A stretch of 6,482 nucleotides of DNA from Patescibacteria group bacterium (GTDB lineage Bacteria > Patescibacteriota > UBA1384): positions 1 through 6,482 of the forward strand of contig JAGOOF010000029.1 in assembly GCA_017992655.1 (NCBI GenBank), given 5' to 3'. The number at the start of each line of letters is the position of its first letter. Within the stretch, counting starts at the first letter, position 1. Shown piece by piece: positions 5,500-6,482 of the stretch. A program made the position numbers and the translations under genes. The notes beneath the pieces are model-generated. The model searched no databases, was not told the origin of the DNA, and worked only from the letters and a program-made list of their open reading frames with translations.

Positions 5500-6482
5500 C
5501 TACTCGTATTGTTCGCTAACCAGTGCCTGTTTGAAGATCTCTCCCTTGCTCCAAAAATAAACTAGCTGGTTAGCGCTGTCGATAGCGATGGTGGCATCAT
5601 CATCGATTGTTAATTGGCTATCTATAAGATACACTATTTTTTCTTTTCGAGCAAAATTATATTCTATTAATTGTTTTTCGTCATTAAGAAAATAAATTGT
5701 TTCATCGTCCATGGTTTGGAAATTATCATTTAGTACTCTAATGTCGTGAACTTCAGGAGTAGGTGTATCCTCTTCACTGAGTAAGTTAACTGTTAGCAAC
5801 TCACCACTTTTGGAGGTAGCAATAATCGTTTGGTTATTTGGTGTCAATTGTGCCTTACTAATACCCTTTTCGTAGCGAATGATTTTAGCTGTCCTCTCTA
5901 CTAAGCTTACTAAAACAATATGTTCGTCTACCATGAGTACATACTTGTCGTCTTTAGACCAGCTAATAACGGGTTTGTTAATATCGAGCTGGTCAATAAG
6001 CGCTTGGTCAAAATAACGGTCGGGCTTAGTGCCAGTCGGGTTGTTGCGTACTAAGAAGCTCTTATCGAGCTCAGGGTTATACTGCCAGTAAAACACTTCT
6101 ATGCCGCTATGTGACAATGCGATGGGGCCGATATTCTCACTGCTGAAGATTGTGTAATCTTGGCTCGAGGTGTCTGGAGTGGCGAAATCCAAAACACCGA
6201 CCTCACTCCCACGAAGGACAAGGGCAAAATTCTGTTTATCGGGATACTGCACCGAGCTAATTCCGGGCAACGGTGATTGGTTGAGGTTTGTTCTCTCAAA
6301 CGACTTGTCGTTGCCGGACTTCTGCCTAAACCACGTTATATATTGACTATCGGTGCTAAGGGTCTTAATCCCACCACTTACGCCAACCACCAAATCACTC
6401 GTTGTGTCTTGGGCGATAAATTCGGCAACGGGCAAAGGCTTTAGAACGGGGGTAATATCTAATGTGCCATTAAAGCTAACAC
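5500..6482 (-). CDS. Beta-propeller-like protein, N-terminus beyond the window
   Basis: Only the C-terminal 326 residues are present; the frame stays open to the right edge, so the gene starts outside. About seven segments of 35-45 residues alternate beta-strand-like hydrophobic patches with turn motifs, for example PVISWSKDDKYVLMVDE, KAQLTPNNQTIIATSKSGE, FQTMDDETIYFLNDEKQ and DSANQLVYFWSKGE. This pattern is typical of TolB/WD40-like propellers, which usually bind proteins or ligands. No catalytic motif is visible. The visible N-terminal stretch (VSFNGTLDITPVLKPLP) could belong to a preceding beta domain, possibly PEGA-like, but this is weak. It ends 33 bases before the lipoprotein start and is very likely co-transcribed with it. 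A surface or periplasm-like location is inferred from the neighbours, since the signal region is missing. I do not recognise the exact family. Confidence 0.65.
   Translation of the reverse strand, partial: VSFNGTLDITPVLKPLPVAEFIAQDTTSDLVVGVSGGIKTLSTDSQYITWFRQKSGNDKSFERTNLNQSPLPGISSVQYPDKQNFALVLRGSEVGVLDFATPDTSSQDYTIFSSENIGPIALSHSGIEVFYWQYNPELDKSFLVRNNPTGTKPDRYFDQALIDQLDINKPVISWSKDDKYVLMVDEHIVLVSLVERTAKIIRYEKGISKAQLTPNNQTIIATSKSGELLTVNLLSEEDTPTPEVHDIRVLNDNFQTMDDETIYFLNDEKQLIEYNFARKEKIVYLIDSQLTIDDDATIAIDSANQLVYFWSKGEIFKQALVSEQYE

Noticed and set aside
6433..6435. TTG as the start of the propeller gene
   Set aside because: The frame continues open for at least 15 more codons to the window edge, with no stop and no ribosome site at the TTG, so the gene is partial.
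536..6482. Alternative genetic code with TGA read as glycine or tryptophan
   Set aside because: All genes reach family-typical lengths without in-frame TGA, and Trp and Gly use normal codons. Absence of TGA stops among eight genes is too small a sample.

Overview
The window reads as a fragment of a Candidate Phyla Radiation (Patescibacteria) chromosome; I cannot name the class. This rests on three things: a lone PilB-type ATPase, a tight series of five very small two-helix proteins of the VirB2/TrbC-like pilin type that is common in Patescibacteria, and compact gene packing. The standard code fits. No in-frame TGA interrupts any gene, and the eight stop codons are five TAG and three TAA.

Layout. 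Positions 1 to about 520 hold no credible gene. They contain a family of short inverted repeats that form three imperfect hairpins plus one unpaired copy, followed by CTGGC-rich repeats. At 536-2128 (+) lies a complete PilB/GspE secretion ATPase. Its extended -10 box ends six bases before the ATG, so the mRNA may be leaderless. A bidirectional terminator hairpin (2161-2193) separates it from everything to its right, which is on the minus strand.

The minus-strand genes, in transcription order, are: a beta-propeller-like protein that runs off the right edge (5500-6482), a family 1 solute-binding lipoprotein (4009-5466), and four VirB2-like small membrane proteins (3670-4005, 3342-3668, 2975-3328, 2665-2967). 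These are nearly contiguous, with gaps of 1-33 bases. A fifth VirB2-like protein (2207-2572) has its own promoter and a strong ribosome binding site.

Working together (inference). The minus-strand set looks like a cell-envelope module: several different pilin-like subunits made together with a surface binding lipoprotein and a propeller protein. No ABC permease or ATPase, VirB4, VirB6, PilC, PilT or type IV prepilin is in the window. The binding protein may therefore act as a surface receptor or assembly partner rather than an importer component, but partner genes could lie outside the window. The convergent PilB is a neighbour, not an operon member, and belongs to a different machine family (type IV pilus/type II secretion) from VirB2-like pilins.
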